From Echinostoma caproni (Eukaryota; Platyhelminthes; Trematoda; Plagiorchiida; Echinostomatidae): DNA of 64,000 bases. Both the position numbers and the translations under genes were made by a program. The notes beneath the pieces are model-generated. The model worked only from the letters and a program-made list of their open reading frames with translations, was not told where the DNA came from and did not search any database. How positions within the stretch are numbered: position 1 is the stretch's first letter; every line of letters begins with the position of its first letter. Shown piece by piece: positions 63,836 through 64,000 of the stretch. The stretch is from contig UZAN01039381.1 of assembly GCA_900618425.1 (NCBI GenBank), positions 106,680 through 170,679 on the forward strand, written 5' to 3'.

Positions 63836-64000
63836 GGGACAGGGACTAAAATTGAAGCCGTCCAGTCTTTTGGAAAACCTTCTCCCAAATGGTATGGAAA
63901 AGAGAGTGCAACAGGTCGATTAGAGTTGGTTAGTAAGCTTTAAATAACTCTGGTGGTATCCCGTCTTCTCCAGGGGCCTTCCTGTTTTTCAGAGAAGTGA

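Larger units (their letters stand above)
62163..64000 (-). mobile_element. non-LTR (LINE) retrotransposon, decayed and interrupted
   Basis: On the minus strand the element runs from the right edge of the window to about 62163. In order it shows RKAPGEDGIPPELFKAY (about 63990-63940), CENHRGISLIDIAAKLLAV (about 63500), the reverse-transcriptase core, WPLRIQDTRKFEVFDHRC (about 62635-62585) and the C-terminal LRLQWFGHVPRRHDTELSR with GQLKTW. This is the usual layout of the reverse-transcriptase and C-terminal regions of metazoan non-LTR elements. I do not assign a clade. The endonuclease part and the 5' end are outside the window. A foreign insert (about 63524-63835), two frameshifts near 62630-62680, stops at 62556-62558 and 62526-62528, and a small in-frame deletion before the GCVEQ motif make this copy inactive. 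Confidence 0.88.

Overview
The window is animal nuclear DNA: no operons, short exons in introns of 6-14 kb, GT..AG splice sites and many decayed retroelements. The mix of elements (Penelope-like element, non-LTR retrotransposon, tRNA-derived SINEs, one carrying a hammerhead ribozyme) suggests a flatworm, most likely a trematode with a large genome. That is an inference; nothing here fixes the species. Three single N bases (1101, 4714, 30445) point to a draft assembly.

The backbone of the window is one plus-strand gene spread over about 53 kb. I rebuilt six exons by joining open frames across splice sites: 4922-5087, 18163-18300, 24372-24518, 38161-38535, 44554-44646 and 57588-57821. All five junctions are phase 1 and the frame stays open, giving about 384 codons. 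They encode the second half of one immunoglobulin (Ig) domain and three complete Ig domains, two of them split by a 6-kb or a 13-kb intron. The product looks like the extracellular part of an Ig-superfamily cell-adhesion or recognition protein (nephrin/kirrel/sidestep type). The 5' end (signal peptide, start of the first domain) and the membrane or cytoplasmic end were not found with confidence. A small candidate tail exon lies at 58106-58290.

The introns and flanks hold: a tRNA-derived SINE (3396-3535); a CpG-dense patch (7958-8145); a tRNA-like relic (10249-10329, minus); a frameshifted Penelope-like element (about 11995-13290, minus); an unrecognised 237-codon ORF (15047-15760); a SINE with a nearly complete hammerhead ribozyme (16523-16668, minus); a GC-richer repeat candidate (27118-27500); a possible hammerhead relic (29660-29692, minus); a second Penelope-like tail (34540-34660, plus); a second SINE of the ribozyme layout (52140-52260, plus); and a perfect 21-bp inverted repeat with a 2-bp spacer (56716-56759).

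Downstream of the Ig exons, 58813-59337 is an open frame broken by one TGA. It ends in a membrane segment and a hydrophilic tail, and its loop resembles BK-channel beta subunits, so it may be a relic of such a gene. The right edge (62163-64000, minus) is a decayed non-LTR retrotransposon with an intact catalytic FADD motif, frameshifts, stops and a foreign insertion of about 310 bp. The rest is intronic or intergenic sequence in which I see no supported gene.
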